Assembly: GCF_024228315.1 (NCBI RefSeq)
Contig: NZ_CP100454.1
Location: 2,666,001 to 2,730,000, forward strand
Direction of reading: 5' to 3'
Source: Halomarina pelagica
GTDB lineage: Archaea; Halobacteriota; Halobacteria; Halobacteriales; Haloarculaceae
Length of the DNA: 64,000 nucleotides
Of this stretch, positions 27,758 through 35,780 are shown piece by piece; within the stretch, counting starts at the first letter, position 1, and the number at the start of each line of letters is the position of its first letter. Below the pieces are notes generated by a model. The model ran no database searches, was not told the DNA's origin, and saw nothing but the letters and a program-made list of their open reading frames with translations. A program made the position numbers and the translations under genes.

Positions 27758-28771
27758 GTGGCGATGGCGGGGAAACCGACGGTCGCCGTCCTCGGGACGG
27801 GCGGGACGATCGCCAGCACGGATACGGACGACGGTGCCGAACCGACCCGGAGCGCGGCGGACCTGCTCGAGGCGGTCCCGGAACTCGCGTCGTACGCCGA
27901 CCTCGTCGTCGAGGAGGTCGCGGAGCGGCCGAGTTTCGACGTGGACTTCGAGACGGTCCTCGCGCTCGCGGACGCGGCGCGCGACGCGGACGCGGACGGG
28001 ATCGTCGTCACCCACGGGACGGACACGATGGCCGAGTCGGCCTACGCGCTCGATCGCCTGCTCGACGGAGGGACGCCGGTCGTCTTCACCGGGGCGCAGC
28101 GGCACGCGGACCTGCCGGGAGCCGACGGCCCGGCGAACCTCCTTGCGGCGGTCCGCGCGGCGGCGGACGACCGACTGCGGACGGCGGGCGGGACATACGT
28201 GGCCTTCGACGACGAACTCCACGCCGCCCGGTCGGTCGAAAAGCTCCACACCAGCCGCCTCGGGGCGTTCGAGTCGCCGACCGTCGGGCCGGTGGCGTCG
28301 TTCCTGCGGGGCGGGATCGAGTTCCACCGATCGCCGGGGAGCGACGCGCCGCGACTCGACGTGGAGCGGGCGACGGCGACCGTCCCCGTCCTGTCCTCGG
28401 GGATCGGCGTCGGCGACGCGGGGTTCCGGCGGGCGCTCGACGCCGGGGCCGACGGCGTCGTCGTCGAGGCGACCGGGATCGGGAACACGACCGGCGCGCT
28501 GGGTGAGGCGATCGCCGAGGCGGTCGCCGGCGGCGTTCCGGTCGTCGTGACCTCCCGGTGTCCCGCGGGACGCGTCCAGCCCGTCTACGGCACGCCCGGC
28601 GGGAGTCGAACGCTGGCTGAGGCGGGCGCGCTCTCCGGCGGTCGCCTCTCGGCGGCGAAGGCGCGCGTCGAACTGCTCCTCGCGCTGAGCCGGCGGGAGC
28701 CGGAGCCGGAGCCGCCGACCGAGGCGCTGTTCCCACCGTGGAGTCCCGCGGACGGGGAGGAAACGACTTAA
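27758..28771 (+). CDS. L-asparaginase family amidohydrolase
   Basis: 337 residues; GTG at 27758 or, nearly equally, ATG at 27764. Threonine-dependent asparaginase: first catalytic Thr in VLGTGGTIAS, second in VVTHGTDTMAESAYAL, with PVVFTGAQR and the later GVVVEATGIGNT motif. It hydrolyses asparagine (or a related amide) to aspartate and ammonia. Separated by 3 bp from the deacetylase-like gene, so both are one transcript. The C-terminus ends in a polar tail after LLLALSRREPE. Confidence 0.88.
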   Translation: MAMAGKPTVAVLGTGGTIASTDTDDGAEPTRSAADLLEAVPELASYADLVVEEVAERPSFDVDFETVLALADAARDADADGIVVTHGTDTMAESAYALDRLLDGGTPVVFTGAQRHADLPGADGPANLLAAVRAAADDRLRTAGGTYVAFDDELHAARSVEKLHTSRLGAFESPTVGPVASFLRGGIEFHRSPGSDAPRLDVERATATVPVLSSGIGVGDAGFRRALDAGADGVVVEATGIGNTTGALGEAIAEAVAGGVPVVVTSRCPAGRVQPVYGTPGGSRTLAEAGALSGGRLSAAKARVELLLALSRREPEPEPPTEALFPPWSPADGEETT

Positions 28772-28837
28772 CTGTCCACGCGCGAGAGGTCCACGTATGA
28801 CCGGATCGGACACCGAACGCCCCCGCCGTCGTCGGCC

Positions 28838-29329
28838 ATGAGCGTCTCGCGTCCCGTCGCGTCGGACCACCAGCTCGCCCGGCTCCTCCAGATCGGGATG
28901 GTCCTGGAGGAGGTCGTCGAGGCCCGGTCGGCGAAGCACGCACAGACGATGGACGGCGACGAACTCGACGCGGAGGTGTACGCGCTCCTCGAGCACGCCG
29001 CCGAGGAGTCGGCGGACCACCGCGCGCGGCTCGAGGCGCTCGTCGACGAACTCGACGCGGAACCGGTCCCGTTCGACCAGATCGAGGCGCTCGTCGAGGC
29101 GCAGTACGGCCAGACGAAGCCCGAGGACTTCGACGGCGTCCTGTACGATCAGCTCTGCAACGAGGAGACGGCGTACAAGTTCTACGACGACGTCATCGCG
29201 GCCATCGAGACCTCGGAGGCGACGTTCAGCATCGACACGAAACGGCTCGTGACCACGCTCTCTCGGATCCGCGAGGAGGAAGCCGAGGGCGTCGAAGAGG
29301 TGACCAAGCTGATGGAGACCCGAGCATGA
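28838..29329 (+). CDS. ferritin-like domain protein
   Basis: 163 residues, almost entirely helical with regularly placed Glu and His (LEEVVEARSAKHA, LEHAAEESADHRARLEALVD, CNEETAYKFYDDVIAAIE, IREEEAEGVEEVTKLM), the pattern of a four-helix diiron bundle of the rubrerythrin/ferritin-like superfamily. It overlaps the DtxR gene by 4 bp (ATGA), suggesting iron- or manganese-linked function under that regulator. A 14-codon ORF (28797-28841, MTGSDTERPRRRRP) ends in the ATGA at this start and could be a leader, but this is weak. Confidence 0.82.
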   Translation: MSVSRPVASDHQLARLLQIGMVLEEVVEARSAKHAQTMDGDELDAEVYALLEHAAEESADHRARLEALVDELDAEPVPFDQIEALVEAQYGQTKPEDFDGVLYDQLCNEETAYKFYDDVIAAIETSEATFSIDTKRLVTTLSRIREEEAEGVEEVTKLMETRA

Positions 29330-29760
29330 ACACGGCCGACCAGTACCTGAAAGCCATCTACCTCGCCCAGAAGTCCGAGGACGGACCCGCCGCGACCGGC
29401 CGCGTCGCCGAACTGCTCGACGTCAGCCCCGCCAGCGCCAACGAGATGATCGGCAAGCTCGAGGCGCGGGGGCTGGCCGACCACGAGAAGTACAAGGGCG
29501 TCTCGCTGACCGACGACGGGATCGTCCGCGCCCGCGACGCCCTCCAGAACTACTGCATCATCGAGCGGTTCCTCGTCGAGGTGCTCGACGTAGAGGAGTT
29601 CCGCGCCGAGGCGAAGACCCTGGAGAGCGTCATCGACGAGACGGTGGCAGAGCGCCTCGACACCATCATCGACCGCGAACCCGCCTGCCCCGACTGCTTC
29701 GACCCCGAGGCGGACGTCTGTGCGCTCCTCGAAGTCGAGTACCCAGAGACGGCTGACTGA
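29326..29760 (+). CDS. DtxR/SirR-family metal-dependent transcriptional regulator
   Basis: 144 residues. N-terminal winged helix (DQYLKAIYLAQKSEDGPAAT, then VAELLDVSPASANEMIGKLE), followed by the dimerisation/metal-binding domain (NYCIIERFLVEVLDVEEFRA). Near the end CPDCFDPEADVC adds three cysteines often seen in archaeal members. It would repress iron or manganese uptake when metal is bound; its neighbour, the ferritin-like protein, is a likely partner. Same operon as 28838-29329. Confidence 0.9.
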   Translation: MNTADQYLKAIYLAQKSEDGPAATGRVAELLDVSPASANEMIGKLEARGLADHEKYKGVSLTDDGIVRARDALQNYCIIERFLVEVLDVEEFRAEAKTLESVIDETVAERLDTIIDREPACPDCFDPEADVCALLEVEYPETAD

Positions 29761-29805
29761 CGGCTCGAAGCCTTGAAGTACGGCGGCGCGGAACCTCAGA
29801 CCGTC

Positions 29806-30061
29806 GTCCCGCGGTGAGCGAATCCAGAGGGTTCGCGCTCCGCCGAGCGAACTGAAGCCCCGTGGTGGTGAGTAAATCCGCAGGATTTACGAGGTACACG
29901 GGACGGGCGAACGAAACGGTCGAAGTCCCGTGGTGGTGAATGAATCTTGCGGATTCGTGAGGTACACGGGGCTGAGAGCGTGAAACGAACGAAGTCCCGT
30001 GGTGGTGAGTAAATCCGTAGGATTTACGAGGTACACGGGCCGAGCGAACGAAGCGAGTGAA
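29806..30061 (+). repeat. tandem ~68-bp hairpin repeats carrying the 5' end of tRNA-Gln
   Basis: Four head-to-tail units begin at 29806 (degenerate, 51 bp), 29857, 29925 and 29994 (68-69 bp each), and the tRNA-Gln gene itself begins one unit later. Each full unit starts with GTCCCGTGGTG (GCCCCGTGGTG in the first full unit), matching bases 2-11 of the tRNA and then diverging, and holds an outer stem CCCGTG/CACGGG around an inner stem such as GTAAATCC/GGATTTAC, then a spacer rich in GAACGAA. The AT-rich palindrome could serve as a TATA element. No spacers or cas genes are present, so it is not CRISPR. Confidence 0.85.
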
Positions 30062-30163
30062 GTCCCGTGGTGTAGCGGCCAATCATAACGGCCTTTGGAC
30101 GTGTGCGGACCGTTCCGGCGCGGAAGACAGCCGTTGACCCCGGTTCGAATCCGGGCGGGACTA
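30061..30163 (+). tRNA. tRNA-Gln (TTG) with an intron of about 30 nt
   Basis: The 7-bp acceptor stem pairs AGTCCCG (30061-30067) with CGGGACT (30156-30162), discriminator A at 30163. T arm CCCGG TTCGAAT CCGGG is perfect. The anticodon stem ACGGC/GCCGT (30088-30092 with 30130-30134) encloses a loop read as CT-TTG-G/A, anticodon TTG at 30095-30097. Between position 37 (30098) and 38 (30129) lie 30 extra bases (30099-30128), the usual site for archaeal bulge-helix-bulge introns; haloarchaeal tRNA-Gln is known to carry one of about 31 nt. CCA is not encoded. Confidence 0.88.
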
Positions 30164-30325
30164 TCGTTAACTAGTGAGAGAGTCCCAGTTTACGACGAGC
30201 GAGGGCGTTACTCTGTCCACAACGACCAGAAACTCGTCGGGTAGTCCGTTCGGATGGTGCTCGCGGCAGGGGGGACCGCAGTCCGAGCGCGGTAACACAC
30301 GCTCCCCGATCGAGTCCCCGGCGAG

Positions 30326-30652
30326 TCACTCCGTCGGTCCGGGGGCCGCTCTCCGCGCAATGACGTCGCCGGTGGATCGGACGGTCACCTCGTAGCCGGC
30401 GTACGTCACCGACAGCGAGACGTCGGTCGGGGATCGGCCGTCCGGGATCGACTGGAACAGCGCGTCTAACGCGTCCGGATCGACGCTGTCGTGCAGCGGG
30501 TTCATGGCCATCGGTTCTCGACCCCTCGCTCGGGCGACGGTTTCGATGACCGCGACAGATGGCGAGGTGACCGACCAGTCGTATGTGGCGTAAATCGTCT
30601 CCGTAGCCTGGGCGGGGATTCGTCGGTCGGTGGCTCGCTCATCGTCGCTCAT
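30326..30652 (-). CDS. HalOD1 output-domain protein
   Basis: 108 residues from the ATG at 30652 (MSDDERATDRRIPAQATETI). The conserved start of HalOD1, SPSVAVIETVARARGREPMA, and LHDSVDPDALDALFQS followed by VTYAGYEVTVRSTGDVIAR fit the stand-alone haloarchaeal HalOD1 family, a small domain of unknown biochemical role often in or near signalling genes. A longer frame reaching 31012 overlaps the opposite-strand ORF and lacks support. An imperfect inverted repeat (30683-30707) lies just upstream. Confidence 0.82.
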   Translation of the reverse strand: MSDDERATDRRIPAQATETIYATYDWSVTSPSVAVIETVARARGREPMAMNPLHDSVDPDALDALFQSIPDGRSPTDVSLSVTYAGYEVTVRSTGDVIARRAAPGPTE

Positions 30653-30682
30653 CGTCAGTCTGTGAGAGACACGGGGAGAACC

Positions 30683-30707
30683 CGGATAACTATTTCGTGA
30701 GTATCCG
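30683..30707. promoter_or_regulatory. inverted repeat in divergent promoter
   Basis: CGGATA (30683-30688) and TATCCG (30702-30707) form a palindrome with an AT-rich centre (ACTATTTCGTGAG) between the divergent HalOD1 gene and the ORF at 30719. It may be an operator or a shared core promoter with a TATA-like centre. Confidence 0.35.
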
Positions 30708-30718
30708 AGTAACAGAGC

Positions 30719-30982
30719 GTGTCGTCGCTCGTTCTCCGGATCGATCGAGTCACGGTGGGGGATCGGGCGGTGGTCTCCGAGGACCGCGAGACGATGATCC
30801 AGATGCACCACGTACATCTCCCGAAGGTAGCGGACCACGGGTTCGTCTGCTGGGATCGAGAGACGGGGACGGTGACGAAGGGGCCGCAGTTCGACGACAT
30901 CAGGCCGCTCCTGACGGTACTGATGGAGAATCGGGACGCCCTCCCGGACGGGACGATAGTCGATAGCCCGCCGCCGCCGTAG
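30719..30982 (+). CDS. small hypothetical protein divergent from HalOD1
   Basis: 87 residues with GTG start at 30719 (an inner ATG at 30794 is possible). Sequence features: MSSLVLRIDRVTVGDRAVVS, a His-rich stretch MIQMHHVHLPKVADHGFVCW and a Pro-rich end. I do not recognise a family. Codon use is haloarchaeal and the competing antisense frame has no family match, so I lean to this strand, but the call is weak. Confidence 0.4.
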   Translation: MSSLVLRIDRVTVGDRAVVSEDRETMIQMHHVHLPKVADHGFVCWDRETGTVTKGPQFDDIRPLLTVLMENRDALPDGTIVDSPPPP

Positions 30983-31185
30983 AAGCTGCCACGGGTGTGG
31001 CAGCGATGGCACGGAAGGTCAGTGGTTGGGACCCTACCGAACTCCGTGCCACGTGGCGATTCGAACCGACTCCGTATAACCTTACTGTGATTATCTGGGT
31101 AAACGTTTGGGCGGCGTGGTTCCTCGCCGTTTCCGCCTCGAACGGCCGGCATAGAGTACATACGCCCCGTCGGCCTAATCGAACT

Positions 31186-31650
31186 ATGCCGAAGGAGTTA
31201 GACCAGGTAGACAAGGGGATCCTGTACATGCTTCAGCGGGAGGCCCGGGAAACGACGGCGCAGGCGATCGCCGATACGGTCGGCGTCTCACCGAGTACCG
31301 TTCGGAATCGCATCGATCAACTCGAGACGGACGGAGTCATCCGGGGGTATCATCCGGAGATCGACTACGAGATGGCGAGTCTCCCCCTGCGGGTGCTCTT
31401 CATCTGCACCGCGCCGGCGACCAAACGGACGGAGTTAGCGAACGAGATCATGAATGTCCAGGGAGTGATCGACCTCCGCGAGATGATGACCGGACGGAGG
31501 AACGTCCACGTCGAGATCGTCGCGACGAGCACGACCGACATCTCCCGCATCGCGGACGCCATCCACGACCTGGGGCTCGAAATCGAGAGTTCCGAACTCG
31601 TGAAACGGCGACAGATGCAACCGTTCGACCACTTCCAGTTCAGGGAGTAG
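31186..31650 (+). CDS. Lrp/AsnC-family transcriptional regulator
   Basis: 154 residues from the ATG at 31186 (MPKELDQVDKGILYMLQREA). N-terminal winged helix (QAIADTVGVSPSTVRNRIDQ), then an alpha/beta ligand-sensing domain of the RAM type (LFICTAPATKRTELANEIMN, then VVDLREMMTG-like and VHVEIVATSTTDISRIADAI). A TATA-like AGAGTACATA about 25 nt upstream and an AT-rich block near 31070-31100 could be the promoter. Haloarchaea carry many such regulators; target unknown. Confidence 0.86.
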   Translation: MPKELDQVDKGILYMLQREARETTAQAIADTVGVSPSTVRNRIDQLETDGVIRGYHPEIDYEMASLPLRVLFICTAPATKRTELANEIMNVQGVIDLREMMTGRRNVHVEIVATSTTDISRIADAIHDLGLEIESSELVKRRQMQPFDHFQFRE

Positions 31651-31890
31651 ATGGGCGGGACGCGGACGCCGCCGGCGAGCAGGTGGATTGTTGAATCCGC
31701 AGCTATACGGGGTATATTCTACGATGAACACGATTATCGATCGGGCTTTCTGAATTTATTGCCGAATATTTGCGAGATTCACAACGTAATTGGCGCGCGA
31801 TACGTAGATTCATGCTTGTTGAGCCACTGTAACCCACTACGCTGAGCGATTCCGGCGCGCGGGACTGGTCGACCGAACAGGAACTGTCTT

Positions 31891-32778
31891 GTGACCGCCG
31901 AGTCAACAGCGGAGACGGTGCCGGACGATCCGGTAGCATGGTTGGGACCCATGGACGAGTTATCTAATCACCAACAAGCGGTCGAATTGCTACAGCAACT
32001 TGGCTTGAAGGAGTACGAGGCGAAGTGCTTCGTCGCCCTCTCGCGGATGCCGAAGGGAACGGCCAAGGAGATCAGCGAGACGTCCGACGTTCCCCGCACG
32101 CGCGTCTACGACGCGATCAGGGTGTTGGAGACGAAGGGGCTCGCGGAGGTCCAGCACTCGAACCCCCAGCAATTTCGGGCCGTCCCGATCGCCGAGGCCG
32201 CCGAAACGCTCCGGGAGGAGTACGAATCGCGGACGGAGACGCTCGTCCGGACGATCGAGGACATCGATCCGGCACCGGCTGACGAAGACCGGGAGATAGC
32301 ACACGAAGTCTGGGCGCTGTCGGGCGTCCCGGCGATCACGAACCGGACCCGACAACTCATCGACGCCGCCGAGCGAGAGATCGTCCTCGTCGTCGGTCGC
32401 GAAGCGGTCCTCACGGAGGAGTTGGTCGAACAACTGGGAGCGGCCCAGGAGACGGGACTTACGGTCGTCATCGGGACCGTCTCCGAGCGGCTTCGCGATA
32501 CCATCCAGGATGCGCTCCCCGACGTCGAGGTGTTCGTCTCGGGCTTGGAGTGGCTGAACAGCGATCCGACCGACGCCAGCGACGAGACGGCGATCAGTCG
32601 ACTCCTGCTGATCGACCGGAACACGATCCTGGTCAGTTCGGTCACGACCGACGAGACGGACGGGGACACCACCGAGACGGAGCGGGCGGTGTTCGGCAGA
32701 GGGTTCCACAACGGGATCGTGGTGATCGCTCGACGACTCATGGCGACGGGGTTACATACGGACGACGATCCGCAGTGA
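31891..32778 (+). CDS. TrmB-family transcriptional regulator
   Basis: 295 residues if the GTG at 31891 is used; an ATG at 31951 (MDELSNHQQAVELLQQLGLK) would remove 20 poorly conserved residues and may be the real start. N-terminal helix-turn-helix LGLKEYEAKCFVALSRMPKG with EISETSDVPRTRVYDAIRVL, then a long region with a phospholipase-D-like fold (RQLIDAAEREIVLVVGREAV). TrmB-like proteins in haloarchaea regulate sugar or central metabolism; no operon partner is visible here. The 240-bp gap upstream is unusually AT-rich (31680-31830). Confidence 0.84.
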   Translation: MTAESTAETVPDDPVAWLGPMDELSNHQQAVELLQQLGLKEYEAKCFVALSRMPKGTAKEISETSDVPRTRVYDAIRVLETKGLAEVQHSNPQQFRAVPIAEAAETLREEYESRTETLVRTIEDIDPAPADEDREIAHEVWALSGVPAITNRTRQLIDAAEREIVLVVGREAVLTEELVEQLGAAQETGLTVVIGTVSERLRDTIQDALPDVEVFVSGLEWLNSDPTDASDETAISRLLLIDRNTILVSSVTTDETDGDTTETERAVFGRGFHNGIVVIARRLMATGLHTDDDPQ

Positions 32779-33748
32779 CCCAGAACGTCGACGCTCCCGA
32801 TTCGAATAGCGCTCGAAACTGTTGAATTCCGCGCGCGTCCGTCGGGCGGAGCGGTCGGCTGGCCGTAACCCCTTGGCCAATCGACAGTGTGGTGTGATGA
32901 AGAGGGTGAATCGCCCACCCTACGCGAAAGTCCTCACGACTCCGGCCGGCGCGAAATCATCGCAGCACCCTCCCGTTTCGCCCGGATCGTGACAGACACG
33001 AGTAGGGGAGCGACATCGGCGAACGCGCCCTCGTGTGCCATCCGTCCATGCGTGGTTCGGTGTCGAGGCGTGCCACCTCACGCCGGACCGTACGGCTTTT
33101 ATGTGATTCCGCGTCCCTGTACCGGCATCCTCCGCGGCGTCGGTACACCTCGAATAGTTGCAGGCCCGACGCATCTCTCCTAGCCGTTCGAAGCACCGTA
33201 CATCGAATCTGTTTTCACGCAGATCACATCTGCGTATCACAGAACATCTTATAATTTAATTAATAGCATATGTCTATAAATAGAAAATTACTCAAGGATC
33301 GGGGGTAAATGGTAGGACGAGGATAGCTGGCACTCCACCGAGGGGTGAGGGCGCATCCCGCTCCGCCCGAAATCATCGACGTTTCCGCCGTGGTCAGGTC
33401 GAAGCACAGGTGTGGGGAAAGATCAGCCGGCTGTCCTCACGGTCGCATCGTGGGGATGGGATCGGTCGATCCGCGGGCGGTGCCTCTGACAGTTCGCCCG
33501 CGCTCGAACCGTTATTCGGTCGGATCTCTTCGCCCCGAGTGCCACTGTGGCTGGGATTATTTTAAGAATTATGGCCGTAGAGAGGGGTGCCTCGACGATA
33601 TAGTGCCCCTCGATGGTGACCCGGGGAGCGAATGTCCTCGCTCCGCCACGGATCTCGTGGAGTGATTCCGCGAGTGAGCGCATCCCGGGTTCGGTAACGG
33701 AGGTCGGTCGCCCAACGTGAAGGCGAGCGCGGAGCGTTACGGGATTTC
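32779..33748. other. gene-free stretch with an AT-rich promoter-like island
   Basis: No open frame here has a recognisable motif or steady haloarchaeal codon bias. A hairpin GTACCG/CGGTAC is at about 33119-33147. The block 33246-33296 is extremely AT-rich (TTATAATTTAATTAATAGCA, then TCTATAAATAGAAAATTACT) and contains good TATA-like elements; about 430 bp of GC-richer sequence without a gene follows. It might drive a non-coding RNA or be remnant DNA of a mobile element. Confidence 0.4.
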
Positions 33749-34123
33749 GAGGGGAAGGCCCCGTGCTTTAGCGCGGGGATGAATCCGACAACGGGGGTGC
33801 CACCCACGATTATTACGTAGTCCGACGGCGTGTCCAGAAGCGAGCACATCGGGCAAAAATTGGAGTTGGATTGGGGTCTCCGTCAACAAAAAGCAACCCT
33901 GCGTCGGATGTCTACTCGCCCCCTTGTGGGTGAGTCGGGTCGATGGCACGACCCGTGAGGTGCGAGCGGATACCCAAGCATCCCACGCCTCGAATGAGGC
34001 CCGACGCACTACTCACGAACCACAGCCAGACCCCGTGGTCTGGTCAGGGTGCCTCCGGGGACGCACGAACGACGTGCTGTCCCACGAAGGAATCCTCGCC
34101 CGTCAGGGCAGGGAGGATATCAA
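33749..34123 (+). mobile_element. IS200/IS605-like remnant with omega-RNA-like hairpins, no transposase
   Basis: Two end-type hairpins are seen: CCCCGTGC-TTTA-GCGCGGGG (33759-33778) and ATCCTC/GCCC-GTCA-GGGC/GAGGAT (34092-34118), both like terminal hairpins of haloarchaeal IS200/IS605 (TnpB) elements as I know them. Between them are consecutive hairpins: 33914-33935, CGGGTCG/CGACCCG (33936-33955), GCCTC/GAGGC (33987-34000), CCAGACC/GGTCTGG (34026-34043). No TnpA or TnpB frame is present. The last bases, ATATCAA, supply the stop codon of the acetyltransferase on the other strand. Confidence 0.5.
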
Positions 34124-34851
34124 AGGTACGCCGCGTCCCAGCGGGAGGCCTTGCTGACGTTGCCACACTCGTTGCAGTGGACGCGGTCCATCGTGTCGAC
34201 GGCGATGTCGAGGCTACCGCAGTTCCCGCAGTAGTAGCCCCAGCGCGTCTCCCGATCGGTGTCCGAGAACGCCGTGAAGAAGGGACCGAGGCTGGCGCGG
34301 AAGGCGTCGTCGTGGTCGACGTAGACCCGTTTGCCGTCGTCGGTCGTCACGGCCTCCAGTTCGGTCGGTTCGCCCTCGACGTAGACGTTCTCGACGTAGT
34401 CCGTTCCGTCGATGTCGACGTGATCCTCGCCGACCTTCTGGAAGCCGAGGTGTCTGTAGAACTGGTTTCCGTCGGTGTTGTCCCGGAGGACGCGCCCGTG
34501 CAGACGAGTGCCACCCATCTCCTCGAGGCGCTCGCGGGTCTCGGCGAAGAGCGCGCTGGCGATCCCTTCGCCTCGGTAGTCGGGGTCGACGTGCAGCCAG
34601 TTGAGGTCGGCGTCGCCCTCCTCGTCGAGGACGACGCTCTCGCTGAAGGCGCGCGGTTCCCCACCCTCCTCGGCGACGAGGACGAGTTGGTCGTCGTCTT
34701 CGATCCGCTCTGCGAACGCCTCGTCGCTGTACCACTGCTTGACCGCCCCCTCGATGGTCTGCGGACTCAGCGTGTAGGATGCCTCCATCGACCGGCGGGC
34801 GATCTCCCGAACCGTCTCCACGTCGGCGGCGTCGGCAGCGCGTACCTCCAT
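34120..34851 (-). CDS. GNAT N-acetyltransferase with C-terminal zinc ribbon
   Basis: 243 residues from the ATG at 34851. GNAT domain with acetyl-CoA loop VDPDYRGEGIASAL (about residues 75-88) and NQFYRHLGFQKVGED; then a zinc ribbon YYCGNCGSLDI...HCNECGNV with four cysteines at the C-terminus. The added ribbon suggests a nucleic-acid or protein target. A TATA-like TTATTTTC (minus strand, 34873-34880) is about 25 nt upstream, supporting this start. The stop codon (34120-34122) lies inside the end of the putative IS remnant, so the C-terminus abuts the element. Confidence 0.85.
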   Translation of the reverse strand: MEVRAADAADVETVREIARRSMEASYTLSPQTIEGAVKQWYSDEAFAERIEDDDQLVLVAEEGGEPRAFSESVVLDEEGDADLNWLHVDPDYRGEGIASALFAETRERLEEMGGTRLHGRVLRDNTDGNQFYRHLGFQKVGEDHVDIDGTDYVENVYVEGEPTELEAVTTDDGKRVYVDHDDAFRASLGPFFTAFSDTDRETRWGYYCGNCGSLDIAVDTMDRVHCNECGNVSKASRWDAAYL

Positions 34852-35090
34852 GCCCCATCGCACACGGTGGGAGAAAATAAAGCTACCCCGCCAAACGCGT
34901 GAAGCTCCCGATTCCGTTCGCCTCAGTGCCCGAGGGCCCGTTCCAAGAGGCCACAGATCACTCACGGAAGAGAGAGATATAGCAGCGACGGAGGTCCGCC
35001 GGAGGGTGTGATACCTTGTCGTAAACCTCAAGAGCGGAAGTGCAGTAATTACGGTCAATATGAACGAAGGGATTCGTCGGGGGTGGTCTC

Positions 35091-35780
35091 ATGGGGGTCG
35101 AAATTAGGGAGTCCCCCGTTACTGATTCGGGGTTCGAGGAGATGAAGCAGTTCGCGCACGACTACCTCGCCGCGAGCGTCGAGAGCGAGGACACCGGCGG
35201 GCGGATGCGCTGGTACCCGTGGCACTCCGCTGAGTACCGGTTCAACCACATCCTGAACGTCGTCGATCTCGCGACGAGGATCGCGGAGCGCGAGGGTGCG
35301 AACGTCGACGTGGTCCGGGTCGCCGCGCTGTTCCACGACATCGCGAAACTGGAGGTCGACCAGGACGTCCACGCGGAGGAGGGTGCCCGCGTCGCGCGCG
35401 AGTACCTGACCTCGCACGGCGACTACCCGCAGTCGTTCGTCGAGGAGGTCTGCGCCGCCATCCGCGATCACTCCTACCAGGGGTCGCTCACGGACCTACC
35501 CCTCGAAACGCGCTGTCTCATCGAGGCGGACCTGCTCGACAAGGTGGGCGCGAACGGGACGACGCTGATGCTCCTCCGGATGGGCTACGAGGCGCGCACC
35601 CACATGGACGCCTCGGAGATGGTCGCCCGTGTGCTCGAACGCGGCGAGGACGCCGTCCGGCGCATCGAGAGCGACACCGCCGAGAGCATCGCCCACCAGC
35701 GGCTCAAACGCGTCCGCTGGTTCCGCGAGTGGCTGGAGAGCGAGATCGCCGAGGTGGAACCGGGCGACGATCGCGCCTGA
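35091..35780 (+). CDS. HD-domain phosphohydrolase
   Basis: 229 residues. HD superfamily metal-binding residues: His53 (FNHILNVVDL), His82-Asp83 (AALFHDIAK), His127 (IRDHSYQG) and an Asp in ADLLDKVG. It is likely to hydrolyse a nucleotide or other phosphoester; no specific class could be read. The upstream region has an AT-rich stretch near 35040-35062 that may be the promoter. Divergent from the acetyltransferase gene and convergent with the LysE-type gene. Confidence 0.83.
   Translation: MGVEIRESPVTDSGFEEMKQFAHDYLAASVESEDTGGRMRWYPWHSAEYRFNHILNVVDLATRIAEREGANVDVVRVAALFHDIAKLEVDQDVHAEEGARVAREYLTSHGDYPQSFVEEVCAAIRDHSYQGSLTDLPLETRCLIEADLLDKVGANGTTLMLLRMGYEARTHMDASEMVARVLERGEDAVRRIESDTAESIAHQRLKRVRWFREWLESEIAEVEPGDDRA

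Noticed and set aside
26690-29020. 776-codon antisense frame
   Set aside because: It covers the deacetylase, asparaginase and ferritin-like genes in antisense and shows only Arg/Val/Asp-rich filler.
29806-30061. CRISPR array
   Set aside because: Units are contiguous, share a tRNA end and internal palindromes, and there are no unique spacers or cas genes.
30653-31012. N-terminal extension of the HalOD1 protein
   Set aside because: It has no similarity to HalOD1 and runs antisense to the ORF at 30719; the ATG at 30652 fits family length.
32920-33240. Minus-strand ORF of 106 codons in the gene-free stretch
   Set aside because: Cys/Arg-rich translation with no motif, and plus-strand frames of similar length overlap it; no coding signal beyond openness.
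33345-33665. Plus-strand ORF of 106 codons after the AT-rich island
   Set aside because: It contains a few Cys but no recognised zinc motif, no good start context, and it overlaps an equal antisense frame.
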